Positions 40,545-49,875 are shown, counted from the first letter of the stretch. The stretch is DNA of 64,000 bases from CBDBCU01 sp965243185 (GCA_965243185.1 OZ251531.1:1364001-1428000); one strand, 5' to 3'. Translations and numbers: made by a program. Notes: generated by a model from the sequence alone, not told the origin.

Positions 40545-41402
40545 ATGTTCCGACTGCCTATCGCCATCCTAATCCTATCCGTCCTGACCTTCGGCCTCCT
40601 CATCACCGCCAGTCCCACCCCTGATGCCCAAGCCGCCCCCCGCACCATCCCCTGGGACTGCTCCGACTGGCAAGAGACCCCGGCCATGGCCGACGCCGAT
40701 GATGCCCGCGTCTCGATGATCCTCGAATCCCTCGCCGCCAACCGGGGCAAATCCATCTACTGCGCCGTGGACCAGTCCGACACCTGGACCAAGTCCGAAA
40801 CTTGGCTTGCCGGCCGGGACCGCAATGAGCGGGATGACACGGTCTATTTCGGCGAGCAAGGCAACTTCCGCGGCTTTCTGGCCGCCCAAGAGGGCTACCT
40901 GACGACTGACGGCGAATCCGGCGTAACCGGCATCAGCCGCGACCGGATTTTTGAGTTCCCCGAGGAACCTCGCCGCGGCAAGAAAACCGTCATCAAACGC
41001 CTCAAACTCGAAGCCAGCCCCGACCGCTGGGCCAAAAGCGCCGATGGCGCCCAGGCTAGCAGTTACGACCGCCTAGGATCCTATGGTTCAGGCTCAGGGG
41101 ATGGGGCTTTAGGGCAGGGTTGGCGGTACTTTTGCGACTTGAATCGGCCCGGCTACTCTGTGAGCAATCGCAACAGCCCCAACTATTGCCAAGGCGTTGT
41201 TTGGGAGCCGTTGGTACAAGCGGCAGCCGAACGGGATTGCGCCGCCCGGGGCTATCCCCGCGTCAATGAGGCCGCGCCCTCCGGCAATTGGGAATTTCGG
41301 TATCGCGACACGGACGACAGAGAAACTCATTGGGGGTTGATATTCTGGCAAGTGCGCCAATACACCGCCACCTGCGAAAAGAAAATCCGCGTCCGCTGCT
41401 AA
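40545..41402 (+). CDS. Secreted protein, conserved-head/variable-tail family, member 2
   Basis: 285 residues from ATG 40545 (GGGAGG upstream). The signal peptide ends near AQA-AP. Residues about 30-130 nearly match the protein at 29049 (RTIPWDCSDWQETPAMADAD, SETWLAGRDRNERDDTVYFG, then GNFRGFLAAQEGYL). The remaining about 150 residues are unrelated to the other member (YDRLGSYGSGSGDGALGQGW, CQGVVWEPLVQAAAERDC), with several added cysteines. Both end alike: here TCEKKIRVRC. No known domain. A hairpin terminator follows. The pattern suggests a fixed secretion/attachment head with exchangeable C-terminal modules. Confidence 0.65.
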   Translation: MFRLPIAILILSVLTFGLLITASPTPDAQAAPRTIPWDCSDWQETPAMADADDARVSMILESLAANRGKSIYCAVDQSDTWTKSETWLAGRDRNERDDTVYFGEQGNFRGFLAAQEGYLTTDGESGVTGISRDRIFEFPEEPRRGKKTVIKRLKLEASPDRWAKSADGAQASSYDRLGSYGSGSGDGALGQGWRYFCDLNRPGYSVSNRNSPNYCQGVVWEPLVQAAAERDCAARGYPRVNEAAPSGNWEFRYRDTDDRETHWGLIFWQVRQYTATCEKKIRVRC

Positions 41403-41426
41403 TCCCCCCTCCCCGCCGGCAAAAAA

Positions 41427-41463
41427 CCGGGGCGGGTCGAGTTGACCTGCCCCGGTTGATCTT
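41427..41463 (+). terminator. Hairpin terminator after secreted-protein gene 2
   Basis: CCGGGGCGGGTC (41427-41438) pairs with GACCTGCCCCGG (41444-41455), one G-T wobble, loop of 5, followed by TTGATCTT. Confidence 0.5.
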
Positions 41464-41651
41464 CTGACCAATGCCGGCCCAAAGACAGTTTTGAGCGGAA
41501 TCCCCCCTTTCCTTTAGCGTCTATCTCCGCGTCCGCCCCGCGTTGCCGGCAAGTTTGGTACCCCTTGACCGCAACTCAACCTACTGCTAAAGTCCCTGCT
41601 CGGTCCCGTGCCGCCAAGTCAAACCCCACTAAAACAAAGGAGTTGCCCCTG

Positions 41652-44600
41652 ATGCCCTTAACCCCCAGGCTGCCCCTGTTCGCCGCGACCCTGACCCTCC
41701 TGGCCCTGATTCTGGCCGGAGTTTTTCTGAACAGCTATTCCCTCCCGCCGGCCTGGGCGCAAACTGCTACTGACTACGACAGCGATGAGGACGGGCTGAT
41801 TGAGGTCAGTACCTTGGCTCAGCTGAATGCCATCCGCTGGGATTTGGATGGCGACGGGGCGGTGGATGATACGGCTAATCAGACCGCCTTTGCCGCCGCC
41901 TTTGCCAACGCGGCGGCCGGGATGGGTTGCCCGGATAGCGCCGATGATGCCGATACTAACCCCGATCCCTGCGCCGGCTACGAGATGCACGGCGACCTGA
42001 CTTTTGACAGCAATAGGGATGGCAGCGTTACGGCGGCGGATTCCGGCGGGCTTTACTGGAACGGCGGCAAGGGCTGGACGCCGATTGGCGACCCCGGCAA
42101 TCCCTACAGGGGGGAGTTGCAAGGCCGGGGGAAGGTTATTTCCAAGCTGTTCATCAGCAGAGACGCCGCCGACACCGCTGACGCCGTTGGTTTGTTCGGG
42201 GCGGTCGGCAAAGATGGCAAGGTAACCGGCTTGGGATTGGAGCAGGTCAACATCAGCAGTAATCATCAGTCGGCCGTGGGCAGCATTGCCGGGGTCAATC
42301 AGGGCGTCATTACTTCGAGTTATGCTACTGGCACTGTGGGCGGTAGTGGGGTAACTGGCGGGTTAGTAGGCTTGAACCTGTTCGGAACGGTGCAGGCCAG
42401 CTTTGCGGCCACGACGGTGTCGCTGGCGCCGGGCGATGCGGCCGCCGGCGGGTTAGTGGGGCAAAATCTGCTGGGGGAAATCAAAGCCAGCTACGCCAGC
42501 GGCGCGGTATCGGCCAACGCCATCAAATCTTTGGCCGGGGGCTTGGTGGGCATCAACCAAGGGACGATTACCGCCAGCTACGCCCGGGGCCGGGTGTCGG
42601 TATCCGGCCAAGGCAGCGTCAGGGGTGGACTGGCGGCTTATGATTTGGGGACGGAAACCTACAGTTATTGGGATACTGAAACTACCGGGATTGCCGGCAG
42701 TGGCGGCTTGGGGCAACCCAGCAGCCATCTGAAAGCGCCCACCGGCTATACCGGCCTTTATGCCCAATGGAACCTGGATCTGGATGGGGTCGAGGGCGGC
42801 GATAATCCTTGGGACTTTGGCAACAGCCGGCATTATCCCATTCTGGTCTATGGGGACATCAAGACGGCCCCGCAGCAGCGGGACTATGACACCGACAACG
42901 ACCGGCGCATTGAAATAACCACCCTGGAGCAGTTGAACGCCATCCGTTGGGACTTGAACACCGATGGCGTGGTGGCCGCTGCGGACCAGGGCAGTTACGA
43001 AGCCGCCTTTCCGGGGTTGACCGCCGGGATGGGCTGCGCGGATGGGGCTACCGCCGCCGTATGCACTGCCTACGAACTGGAAGTTGATTTGGACTTCGAC
43101 ACCGACGGGGATGAGGGCATTGACGCGGATGACGGCGCGCATTGGAACAGCGGAGCTGGCTGGCTATCCATCGGCAGCGCGACAGCGCCGTTCGCCGGAA
43201 AGTTCAACGGCAACGGCAAGACCATTGCCAATCTGTATGTCAACCAGACCCAACCGGCCCGGGTAGGCTTGTTCGGGGAAGTGGGTTCCGCTGGGGTTGT
43301 TGAGGGCGTCAAGCTGGCTGCGGTGGACATCTCGGCTCTGGACGGCGTCCGGATCGGATCCCTGGCCGCGGTCAATGGCGGGACTATCAAGAGGAGTTCA
43401 GCTACCGGCCGCGTCAATGCGGTAACCGGGTCGGCGACGGTCTATGCCGGCGGACTGGTCGGCAGCAATACCAACAGCATTGCCAGCAGCTACGCCAAAA
43501 CCGAAGTGGACGGCAGCGCGTCAGCGGCCGGCGGCTTGGCCGGCCACAACGGGACTGCCGGCAGCATCGTCGCCAGCTACTCCGACTTTGCGCCAATAAT
43601 CACCGCCCGCAACAACGCTTACCTGGGCGGCTTGGTGGGCCACAACCAGGGCAGCATCACCGCCGCCTACTCATTCAGCCCGGTCAAGGCTACGGGCAAC
43701 ACGGCGGCGGTAGGCGGCCTGGTGGGCTACAACCAACGGACGGACAGCACTTCCACCACTCAGGGCACCATCACCGCCGCCTACGCCATCGGCCCGGTGG
43801 TGGCTACCGGAACTACCCCGGCCGCCGGCGGGTTGGTGGGCAAGAACAGCGGCGGCACGGCCACTAACAGCTATTGGGATACTCCAATCAGCGGCCAGAG
43901 CAGCAGCGCCTTGGGGACGGGCAAGGCCGGGCGGGAACTGCAGATTGATTCCTACAGCGGCATTTACGCCAACTGGAATCTGAACCTGGACGGGCAAGTC
44001 GGCAATGACGACCCTTGGGACTTCACTATCCGCTATCCCAAGCTGAAGTATGGCGGCATCGACTTCTCCGAACAGCTCCATCTCTACATACAGTGCGACG
44101 GTGGAGGTTACCCGATAGTAGCCGAGCGAATGCAATCCGCCTTTGGGGTCAGGCCTTGGCTGTCCCGCACCCGTGGCCGGGATGCTCGGGAAGTTTCCGA
44201 CGACGGAGTGACCGGGTGGACTGCGGTTCTCACCCGGGGGCCGCGCAGCGGCTCCGAACGACTTGCTCATATCGGTATTTGGCAACTGGCGCCCAATGCC
44301 TCCGAAGTGAACAAGCGGTTTCGGTTTAGTATGCCCTCCCAAGAGCGCGGCTTGATTTACAGCATCCCGCCCCTGCCGGTAAAGGCGTCCTGGACCGGGG
44401 CCACCGCTGCGATAAGTTTCGTCAGCGGCCATAACCCGCCCCGGGTGGGGCAGGGAATCTCGGTCAGCGGCGGCAGCGCAACGTGGATACGCTGCAATGA
44501 CACCGCCGGCAATGGGTGCATTGTTGCCGGAAGCACCCCCTTCACCCGGGACTTGGGCAAGTACTTCTACGCCTACCGCTACTACACCGACAGCAACGGC

Positions 44601-44660
44601 GTGCTGACCAAAGCCAGTACCGGATACATTGGCCCGGTGCAGGCGGCGGCTAGTCCCTAG
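41652..44660 (+). CDS. Large secreted GLUG-repeat protein
   Basis: 1002 residues from ATG 41652 (AAAGGAG upstream). The signal peptide ends at about AWA-QT. Two large homologous halves each start with an acidic calcium-site-like block (DYDSDEDGLIEVSTLAQLNA and DYDTDNDRRIEITTLEQLNA). Each continues with GLUG-type repeats, for example GGLVGINQGTITASYARGRV. Conserved cysteines occur in GMGCPDSADD and GMGCADG. The C-terminal about 230 residues (after IRYPKLKYGG) have no GLUG units and contain Ig-like WTGATAAISFVSG. Such proteins are thought to be adhesins or surface-layer-like proteins; no anchor motif is visible. Function inferred only. Confidence 0.75.
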   Translation: MPLTPRLPLFAATLTLLALILAGVFLNSYSLPPAWAQTATDYDSDEDGLIEVSTLAQLNAIRWDLDGDGAVDDTANQTAFAAAFANAAAGMGCPDSADDADTNPDPCAGYEMHGDLTFDSNRDGSVTAADSGGLYWNGGKGWTPIGDPGNPYRGELQGRGKVISKLFISRDAADTADAVGLFGAVGKDGKVTGLGLEQVNISSNHQSAVGSIAGVNQGVITSSYATGTVGGSGVTGGLVGLNLFGTVQASFAATTVSLAPGDAAAGGLVGQNLLGEIKASYASGAVSANAIKSLAGGLVGINQGTITASYARGRVSVSGQGSVRGGLAAYDLGTETYSYWDTETTGIAGSGGLGQPSSHLKAPTGYTGLYAQWNLDLDGVEGGDNPWDFGNSRHYPILVYGDIKTAPQQRDYDTDNDRRIEITTLEQLNAIRWDLNTDGVVAAADQGSYEAAFPGLTAGMGCADGATAAVCTAYELEVDLDFDTDGDEGIDADDGAHWNSGAGWLSIGSATAPFAGKFNGNGKTIANLYVNQTQPARVGLFGEVGSAGVVEGVKLAAVDISALDGVRIGSLAAVNGGTIKRSSATGRVNAVTGSATVYAGGLVGSNTNSIASSYAKTEVDGSASAAGGLAGHNGTAGSIVASYSDFAPIITARNNAYLGGLVGHNQGSITAAYSFSPVKATGNTAAVGGLVGYNQRTDSTSTTQGTITAAYAIGPVVATGTTPAAGGLVGKNSGGTATNSYWDTPISGQSSSALGTGKAGRELQIDSYSGIYANWNLNLDGQVGNDDPWDFTIRYPKLKYGGIDFSEQLHLYIQCDGGGYPIVAERMQSAFGVRPWLSRTRGRDAREVSDDGVTGWTAVLTRGPRSGSERLAHIGIWQLAPNASEVNKRFRFSMPSQERGLIYSIPPLPVKASWTGATAAISFVSGHNPPRVGQGISVSGGSATWIRCNDTAGNGCIVAGSTPFTRDLGKYFYAYRYYTDSNGVLTKASTGYIGPVQAAASP

Positions 44661-44692
44661 CCGTAACCCCCTTAGCCAGTAATCCGGGACGC

Positions 44693-44720
44693 GGGCGGGG
44701 CAATTCGACCCGCCCGTTTT
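44693..44720 (+). terminator. Hairpin terminator after the GLUG gene
   Basis: GGGCGGG and CCCGCCC with a 9-base loop, followed by GTTTTGT. Confidence 0.5.
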
Positions 44721-44722
44721 GT

Positions 44723-45225
44723 AAAGGTGGTAAGTGATTGGGGCGGCTGGAGAAGTATACTGGCCTTTGCGACCGGTATAGAGGTATAACTATGGATGCG
44801 GGGATCTCGCAACCGGCAAACTCGCGGCAAATTCAGTGGCGGAATGGTGAGGGTGAGCAAGCTACCGACGCCAATGCTGCGGCCGGTAAGGAGAAACCGG
44901 CGCATGGTCGCGAGAAACACTGAAAAGAGTAACGACAGTGGCGGGTACCCCAAAGGGAATGTGATTCTGCCGTAAAACCCGGCCAGACCAGAGCCGTTAA
45001 TCCGGGCAACTGACCGACTAATGCCGCGAGGCAAGTTGCGGGACTGTCGCGGATGCCCGGCAAAGGACTTGCCTTGGCAAATGCCAACCCCAAATACCCG
45101 GATAAACTCCTGACGGAAATCGCCAACCCGGGACCTTGTCCGGACCGAGTTGAACACCGTTTACGATATGCTGGGTTTGCGACCAGGCAACACCCTCGCA
45201 AAGTTAAACTTATAATACCCAAATA
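44723..45225. other. 500-base stretch without a supported gene
   Basis: Short open frames occur on both strands but none has a ribosome site with recognisable protein features. The plus-strand frame from 44792 (MDAGISQPANSRQIQWRNGE) is 43 residues and may be a fragment of a lost gene. The right border is an IS5-like end at 45226. Confidence 0.4.
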
Positions 45226-45406
45226 ATTTGTCAACACGCCCTAAGAGTTTTGCCGTCGAGCCTGGGAATATGACTTGCGCGATAAGCGACTTGGTGGTTT
45301 CCGGGTTTGCTTCAATCAGTCGTTGGCTCGTGACGCTGCTGGACCATTCTGCGATGTATTTGCAGTTGGTCTGAGCCGAGTCCAGCAGTAGTGTTTGTTC
45401 AGGCAT
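45161..45406 (-). pseudogene. Hypothetical protein, 3' part replaced by the IS5-like end
   Basis: From ATG 45406 the product begins PEQTLLLDSAQTNCKYIAEW and runs about 55 native residues to PGSTAKLL, after which the frame enters the IS5-like end (GRVDKLFGYYKF). It has no recognised domain. Probably a truncated gene. It lies 34 bases after the 45440 gene on the same strand, suggesting a former operon of two small genes. Confidence 0.3.
45226..45243. repeat. Solitary IS5-like terminal repeat
   Basis: AATTTGTCAACACGCCCTAA, read on the minus strand as GGGCGTGTTGACAAATT, closely resembles the ends of the IS5 copies in this window (GGGCCTGTTGACAAACC), including the flanking CTAA/TTAG. No partner end or transposase is found, so it is probably the remains of a related element. 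Confidence 0.4.
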
Positions 45407-45439
45407 GAATGATTGCCTTGGGTGCGCCGAGGAGTTGGT

Positions 45440-45715
45440 TCAAGCAGAAGTTGGCATCCAAGTCATAGTGTTCATGCGTTCTACTTCTTGGCCGTGAAGT
45501 TCGACCAGGAGCTCTTCCAAAGCGAAGTAGGCGGCAAGGCTAGGGTAATGGCCTTGGTTTTGGTATTCGACTACAAAGGCCGGTTTGACACCCGGACGAG
45601 GCGGGTGGTATTCAGTGAGCTTTTCGACCTGGTTTTCGCGGAAATGGACTCGGATGTTTTCTGAGCCGGCTTGCGCTGAGGATATGTTGATAGGGGTCAT
45701 AGGGCTGGCCGCCAA
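45440..45715 (-). CDS. Small hypothetical protein
   Basis: Up to 91 residues; the true start may be ATG 45700 (MTPINISSAQAG). It contains RVHFRENQVEKLTEYHPPRP and a helical YPSLAAYFALEELLVELHGQ. No ribosome site is clear and no domain is recognised. It forms a possible pair with the truncated frame downstream, next to the IS1-family element. Confidence 0.35.
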   Translation of the reverse strand: MAASPMTPINISSAQAGSENIRVHFRENQVEKLTEYHPPRPGVKPAFVVEYQNQGHYPSLAAYFALEELLVELHGQEVERMNTMTWMPTSA

Positions 45716-45773
45716 GTGTAGTGGGGTTTCAGTGTACTGACATATGGCGGCGTGTTGTCAACGAGTGGGTTGA

Positions 45774-46617
45774 TTTGGTATTCTCAACACGTGTTGGCGT
45801 GAGGTAAAATAGGGGAAATTGCCTTGACTGAGGAGGGAAATCCTTATGACCCAACGGGCTTATCGCCACGACTTGCGCTGCCCCCATTGCGGTTCCAACT
45901 GGATGCCCAAATACGGCACTTCCCGGGGGAAGCAGACCTATCGCTGCGGCCACTGCAAGCATCGCCACACCCCGGAGGGCAACCGCCATTACTACTCGGA
46001 GCAGGTCAAGAGCCAAGCCGTGGGGATGTATCTGGAGGGCAGCAGCAGCTCGGCCATCGGGCGGGTGCTCAAGGTGTGGCTGGAGACGGTCTATTCCTGG
46101 ATTCAAAAAAAGCCGTGGCCGCTCGGGAGACCTTGAACTTGGTGCGGGAGCAGCAAGCGGCCTGGCGGCCGGCCGGGGTTAAGGCCGTAGTCATTTCCCT
46201 GGATGAGGCGTGGACTTACCTGGGCTGCCGCAAGGGGGAGCAGCGGCAATCCTTGTGGATTTGGACGGCGGTAGTGGTGGAAAGCGACGGGCGGTGGTGG
46301 CGGGATTTTGAGGTGGGGGGACGGGATACGGAGACTTTCCTGCGGTTGCTGGCGCGGCTGCCGGAGACGGCCAAATACAGCACGGACCGCTACGAGGTGT
46401 ATGATTGGCTGCCGCCGGACCGCCATGTGGCGCGCAAGGGACGGGAAGCCAACCGGAATGAAGGGCTGCATTCGGTCTTGCGGGGGAAGCTGAACCGGCT
46501 GGTGCGGCGGACTAAGGGATACACCAAACAAGCGGAAATGCTGGTTGGTTCCCTGGCTATGCTGTGGCTCCAGCAAGGCTGGATTTAGCCACGCCAACAC
46601 GTGTTGAGAATACCAAA
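45774..46617 (+). mobile_element. IS1-family insertion sequence
   Basis: About 840 bp with perfect 25-bp inverted ends (GGTATTCTCAACACGTGTTG at 45777 and its complement ending 46614), extendable by TTT/AAA on each side. No convincing 8-9-bp target duplication is seen outside the ends. It carries insA/insB-like frames with an A7 slip site. Confidence 0.85.
45846..46588 (+). CDS. IS1-family transposase (InsA-InsB', -1 frameshift)
   Basis: The InsA-like frame (45846-46136, 96 aa) has a zinc-finger start, RCPHCGSNWMPKYGTS and YRCGHCKHRH, plus a helix-turn-helix. A run of seven A at 46105-46111 is the expected -1 slip site: it joins SWIQKK to AVAARETLNLVREQQ in the second frame. The InsB-like part has ISLDEAWTYLGC (Asp), YSTDRYEVYDWLPP (Asp) and GREANRNEGLHSVLRGKLNR (Glu) and ends LQQGWI. 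GGAGGG precedes the ATG. The element looks intact. Confidence 0.85.
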
Positions 46618-46641
46618 ACGCCGCGCCCCGGGTTAAAAGCC

Positions 46642-46742
46642 GGGCTATCGCTTATACTTGGCGACTTACTTATCGTCATTCCCGTGAAAACGGGAATCCA
46701 GAGTCCTCGGCATTTCTGGATTCTCACTTTCGGGGGAATGAC
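46642..46742. repeat. Hairpin MITE-like repeat, copy 3
   Basis: Left outer end GGGCTATCGCTTATACTTGG and flank GCGACTTACTTATC match copy 1; the inner blocks GTCATTCCCGTGAAAACGGG (46675) and the one ending GGGGGAATGAC (46742) follow. The right outer end is missing; the RCC1-repeat gene's stop lies 5 bases beyond the inner block, suggesting insertion into or next to the gene's end. Confidence 0.7.
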
Positions 46743-46747
46743 GGTTG

Positions 46748-48100
46748 CTACTGACCGGGTTTCCGGCCCAAGTCCCAGGGTACGGTGGCTTGCCCCAAGT
46801 AATTCTCTCCCCAGCAGACCACTTCCCCGTTGGCCCGCAAACCGCAGGCGTGGCGGTCGCCGGCGCTCACTGCGATAAAGTTCTGTATTGTCGGCGGCTC
46901 CAGTTCCCGCTCCGCGCTGCGGCCCCAGCAGACCACTCCGCCGTCAGCCCGCAGTCCGCAGCCGAACTCCCCGCCGGTGGCTATGGCAGTGAACTGTTCA
47001 TTGGTCGGCAGTCCATTCAGACCCAGGGCGCTGCCCCAACAATCGACAGTCCCGTCCTCCCGCAAACCGCAGGTCAATACCTTGCCGCTGCTGATGGCGA
47101 TAAAGCGTTCTCCCTCCGGCGAATTGCTCTGCCCCCGATTGTTGCGGCCCCAGCAAATTGCTGCACCGTCCGACCGCAGCCCGCAGGTATGCTCCGCCCC
47201 GCTGCTGAGGTCAGTAAAGGTTTCGCCCGGCGGCGCATCGGCCTGCCGGTGCAGGTTGTTGCTGTGCCAGCACACCGCCGTATTATCCGGCTGCAAGCCG
47301 CAGACATGGTCATAGCCGCTGCTGATCGTTTTCAGTTGCAGACCCCGGGGCGGCTGCAACCGTCCCGGAACGACATTAGCCCCCCAGCAAGTTGGCGCGC
47401 CGGCTTTGGCCCCATCGGAGCGGATCCCGCAGGTGAAAGCCCCGCCGGGACTAATCGCCGCATAGGTGAAAGTGGACGAGGCATCCAGCTGCCCGCCCAC
47501 ATTGCTGCCCCAGCACCGCGCCGAGTCATCGCTGAACCGGGCGCAGGTGTGGTCAAAGCCGCTGTTAATGGCGATTACCTGGTAAGGAACCGGCGTCGGC
47601 TCCGGGGTTGCGGTCGGTTCGGGCGTAGCCGTTGGCGGCAGCGGCGTCGGCGTCGGTTCGGGAACCGGCGTGCTGGTCGGCGGCGGCGCAGTCGGGGCGG
47701 GCGCGGCTGTCGGCGCTGGCTGCGGCGTAGCCGTGGCCGCCGGTCGCCGCGTGGGCGTAGGCCGCGGCGTAGGCGGCGGTTCCGGAGTAGCGGTGGGTTC
47801 TGCCGCCGGTTCCGGCGTTGCCGTCCCTTCCGCTTCCGGTTCCGCCGTCGGTTCCGGAGTAGCGGTTGGCGCTGACGCCGGAATTTGCTCCGCCAAAGCG
47901 GCCGCCACGGCCGCCGCAACCGTCGCCGCAATATCCGGCGTCGGCGCCTCCGGCGCCGCTTCCCGGGTTGCCATCGGTTCCGGAGTCGCCGTTGCCGGCT
48001 CCGCCGCGCCGCAGCCCATGGCCGCCAGTAGCAGCGTCAAGGCCAGCAGTCCGGGCAGCAAAATATAAACCGCCCGGCGGCGGCAAGGTCTGGGGTTCAT
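46748..48100 (-). CDS. Lipoprotein with RCC1-type beta-propeller repeats
   Basis: 450 residues from ATG 48100. The signal peptide ends in LLAAMGC (lipobox Cys near 30). Residues about 35-165 are a long Thr/Pro/Glu spacer (TATPEPTAEPEAEG and similar), typical of surface-exposed stalks. About seven RCC1-like repeats follow, each with a Cys-Gly-Leu-Arg and a Cys-Trp-Gly pair, for example HTCGLRSDGAAICWGRNNRG. The paired cysteines in every blade suggest disulfides outside the cell. Homologues are common in Chloroflexota. It probably binds a partner or polymer at the surface. The C-terminus (TVPWDLGRKPGQ) abuts the MITE. Confidence 0.8.
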   Translation of the reverse strand: MNPRPCRRRAVYILLPGLLALTLLLAAMGCGAAEPATATPEPMATREAAPEAPTPDIAATVAAAVAAALAEQIPASAPTATPEPTAEPEAEGTATPEPAAEPTATPEPPPTPRPTPTRRPAATATPQPAPTAAPAPTAPPPTSTPVPEPTPTPLPPTATPEPTATPEPTPVPYQVIAINSGFDHTCARFSDDSARCWGSNVGGQLDASSTFTYAAISPGGAFTCGIRSDGAKAGAPTCWGANVVPGRLQPPRGLQLKTISSGYDHVCGLQPDNTAVCWHSNNLHRQADAPPGETFTDLSSGAEHTCGLRSDGAAICWGRNNRGQSNSPEGERFIAISSGKVLTCGLREDGTVDCWGSALGLNGLPTNEQFTAIATGGEFGCGLRADGGVVCWGRSAERELEPPTIQNFIAVSAGDRHACGLRANGEVVCWGENYLGQATVPWDLGRKPGQ

Positions 48101-48311
48101 TGACGATACGGGATAAGAGCAGGACATAAAGCGTCACCAAAGTTGGGGATAAGAATGGATGTAATGCGGCAATCAGCAATATCCTATAGGCAAATCAAGG
48201 GCAGGTCAAGGATAAATGGACGCCGCTATTGGCAATCCTGTACCCCGGTTGACAACTCCATCCCGGCAAATTAAACTTGCTCCATCAACCCACACCCAAA
48301 AGGAGCGTTAA

Positions 48312-49340
48312 ATGACCGCTACTTTAGAACACACCCACGGCCAGAAGCATACCCATTACCACCGGCACTCCCCGGCCACGGCGGAGATGGCCGCCGCCGC
48401 TAACCAGTGGCTGGACAGCCTTTCCCCGGAGCAGCAGGCCAAGGCTACTTTCAGCTACCTGGACGGGGAGCGGCTTTTCTGGTATTACCCGCCGCTGAAC
48501 CGCCACGGCTTGCCGCTGCGGGATATGAACCCGGCGCAGCGGGATTTGGCTTACGCCCTGATGACCGCCACTCTCGACCCGGACGCCAACCAGAAGGCCG
48601 CCGCCATTATGCAGCACGAGAACATCCTCGGGCCGCTGGAAGTCGAGGAAGGCACCGCGTCTTGGGACCGCAACCCGCTCCTTTACTACTGGACGGTGTT
48701 CGGCAGTCCCGGCAACGCCGCCAACGAACCTTGGGGCTGGCGCGTCGAGGGGCATCATGTCTCCCTGCACTTCAGCGTTTGGGGCGACGAAGTCACCGCC
48801 GTTACGCCCTTTTTCTTGGGGGCGAACCCCGCGGAAGTGCCGAAAGGCCCGCAGAAGGGGCTCCGCATCCTCGGCGGCCGGGAGGATATGGCCATTGAGC
48901 TGATGTCCACCCTGACCCCGGAGCAGCGGGGCAAGGCGGTTATCCACGACAAAGCGCCTTGGGACATTCCGATGTATAACGCCACCCGGGCCGCCGTCCA
49001 CGAGGGCGAGGGCTTGGCCGGCGCCGAGATGAACGGCGCACAAAAGGAGCTGCTGCTGGCTCTGGTCACCGAGTATGTCAACCAGGTGCGGCCGGAAGTG
49101 GCGGCGGAACGGTTGGAAGCCATCCGCCAGACCGGGGTGGACAACTTCCGCATCGTTTGGGCCGGGGCTACCGACCGCAGCCGCGATCATTACTACCGCA
49201 TCCACGGCGGCAGTTTCATCGTGGAGTTCGACAACATCCAGAACGGGGCGAACCACATTCATTCCGTTTGGCGGGATGTGGACAACGATTTCGCCCAGGA
49301 TGTGCTGCGCGACCACCGCTTGATGTACCACGTGCTTTAA
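48312..49340 (+). CDS. DUF3500 family protein
   Basis: 342 residues, AAAAGGAG before ATG. A His-rich N-terminus (HTHGQKHTHYHRHS) is followed by the DUF3500 body: FSYLDGERLFWYYPPLNRHG, RDMNPAQRDLAYALMTATLD, NPLLYYWTVFGSPGN, WGWRVEGHHVSLHFSV, and FIVEFDNIQNGANHIHSVWR near the end. DUF3500 proteins are widespread but uncharacterised; the many conserved His suggest metal binding. The cytosolic location follows from the lack of a signal. A strong terminator follows. Confidence 0.88.
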   Translation: MTATLEHTHGQKHTHYHRHSPATAEMAAAANQWLDSLSPEQQAKATFSYLDGERLFWYYPPLNRHGLPLRDMNPAQRDLAYALMTATLDPDANQKAAAIMQHENILGPLEVEEGTASWDRNPLLYYWTVFGSPGNAANEPWGWRVEGHHVSLHFSVWGDEVTAVTPFFLGANPAEVPKGPQKGLRILGGREDMAIELMSTLTPEQRGKAVIHDKAPWDIPMYNATRAAVHEGEGLAGAEMNGAQKELLLALVTEYVNQVRPEVAAERLEAIRQTGVDNFRIVWAGATDRSRDHYYRIHGGSFIVEFDNIQNGANHIHSVWRDVDNDFAQDVLRDHRLMYHVL

Positions 49341-49394
49341 GCGCCCTGTAGGGATACGCCGCCCGGCTTATCCCCCCATCCTCGAGTGGCAACC

Positions 49395-49435
49395 AATCCG
49401 CCCACCCCGGAATTGCTGCGGGGTGGGCGGATTTT
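49395..49435 (+). terminator. Strong hairpin terminator
   Basis: AATCCGCCCACCCCG (49395-49409) pairs with CGGGGTGGGCGGATT, 9-base loop, followed by TTATG. Ends the DUF3500 gene. Confidence 0.8.
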
Positions 49436-49531
49436 ATGCTGTCGCCGTATAGCTTTGGGAAAGTTGCGGCTATGGTATCATTTAGAAAAACCCAGCCCCC
49501 AACACCCGGACTATGACTATAAGGAACACCG

Positions 49532-49864
49532 ATGCAACTGCCCAACTCGGAGCAGGCGGTAGTAACCCGTGCAAAAACCGCCGGCTATGCCCTTTCGGAA
49601 ACCCATCCCAAGGGCGGCAGCAAAGCCCGGTTCTTTATAGAGTTTGGCTTTCATCCTGACCGTTGGGAAGTGTTTGCCGCCGCCCTGCGCCAACATTGCT
49701 TGCAGCACGAAATCTTGGCAACCGAGACAACCCCTTGGGGCGTTCAATATGTCATCGTTGGCGCGCTGGAAACCCCGGACGGCCGCAATCCTCAAGTAAG
49801 GTCGGTTTGGCAGATTGACCACGGTGCCGACTACCCTCGGTTCATCACCGGGCGGCCGGCCTAA
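49532..49864 (+). CDS. DUF6883 family small protein
   Basis: 110 residues. MQLPNSEQAVVTRAKTAGYA, SKARFFIEFGFHPDRWEVFA and TPWGVQYVIVGALETPDGRN match DUF6883, which in many genomes is followed by DUF4926 as here. GGAACACCG precedes ATG. Such pairs occur in toxin-antitoxin-like or polymorphic-toxin settings, but activity is unproven. The stop lies 11 bases before the DUF4926 gene, indicating co-translation. Confidence 0.75.
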   Translation: MQLPNSEQAVVTRAKTAGYALSETHPKGGSKARFFIEFGFHPDRWEVFAAALRQHCLQHEILATETTPWGVQYVIVGALETPDGRNPQVRSVWQIDHGADYPRFITGRPA

Positions 49865-49875
49865 AAGGAGGCGCA

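Noticed and set aside
44833..45237. A 134-residue minus-strand frame in the gap after the GLUG gene
   Set aside because: No ribosome site and no domain pattern; the composition is typical of a random open frame, and it runs into an IS5-like end.
45774..46617. IS1 target duplication
   Set aside because: The 8-10 bases on either side of the inverted ends do not match, so no duplication is claimed.
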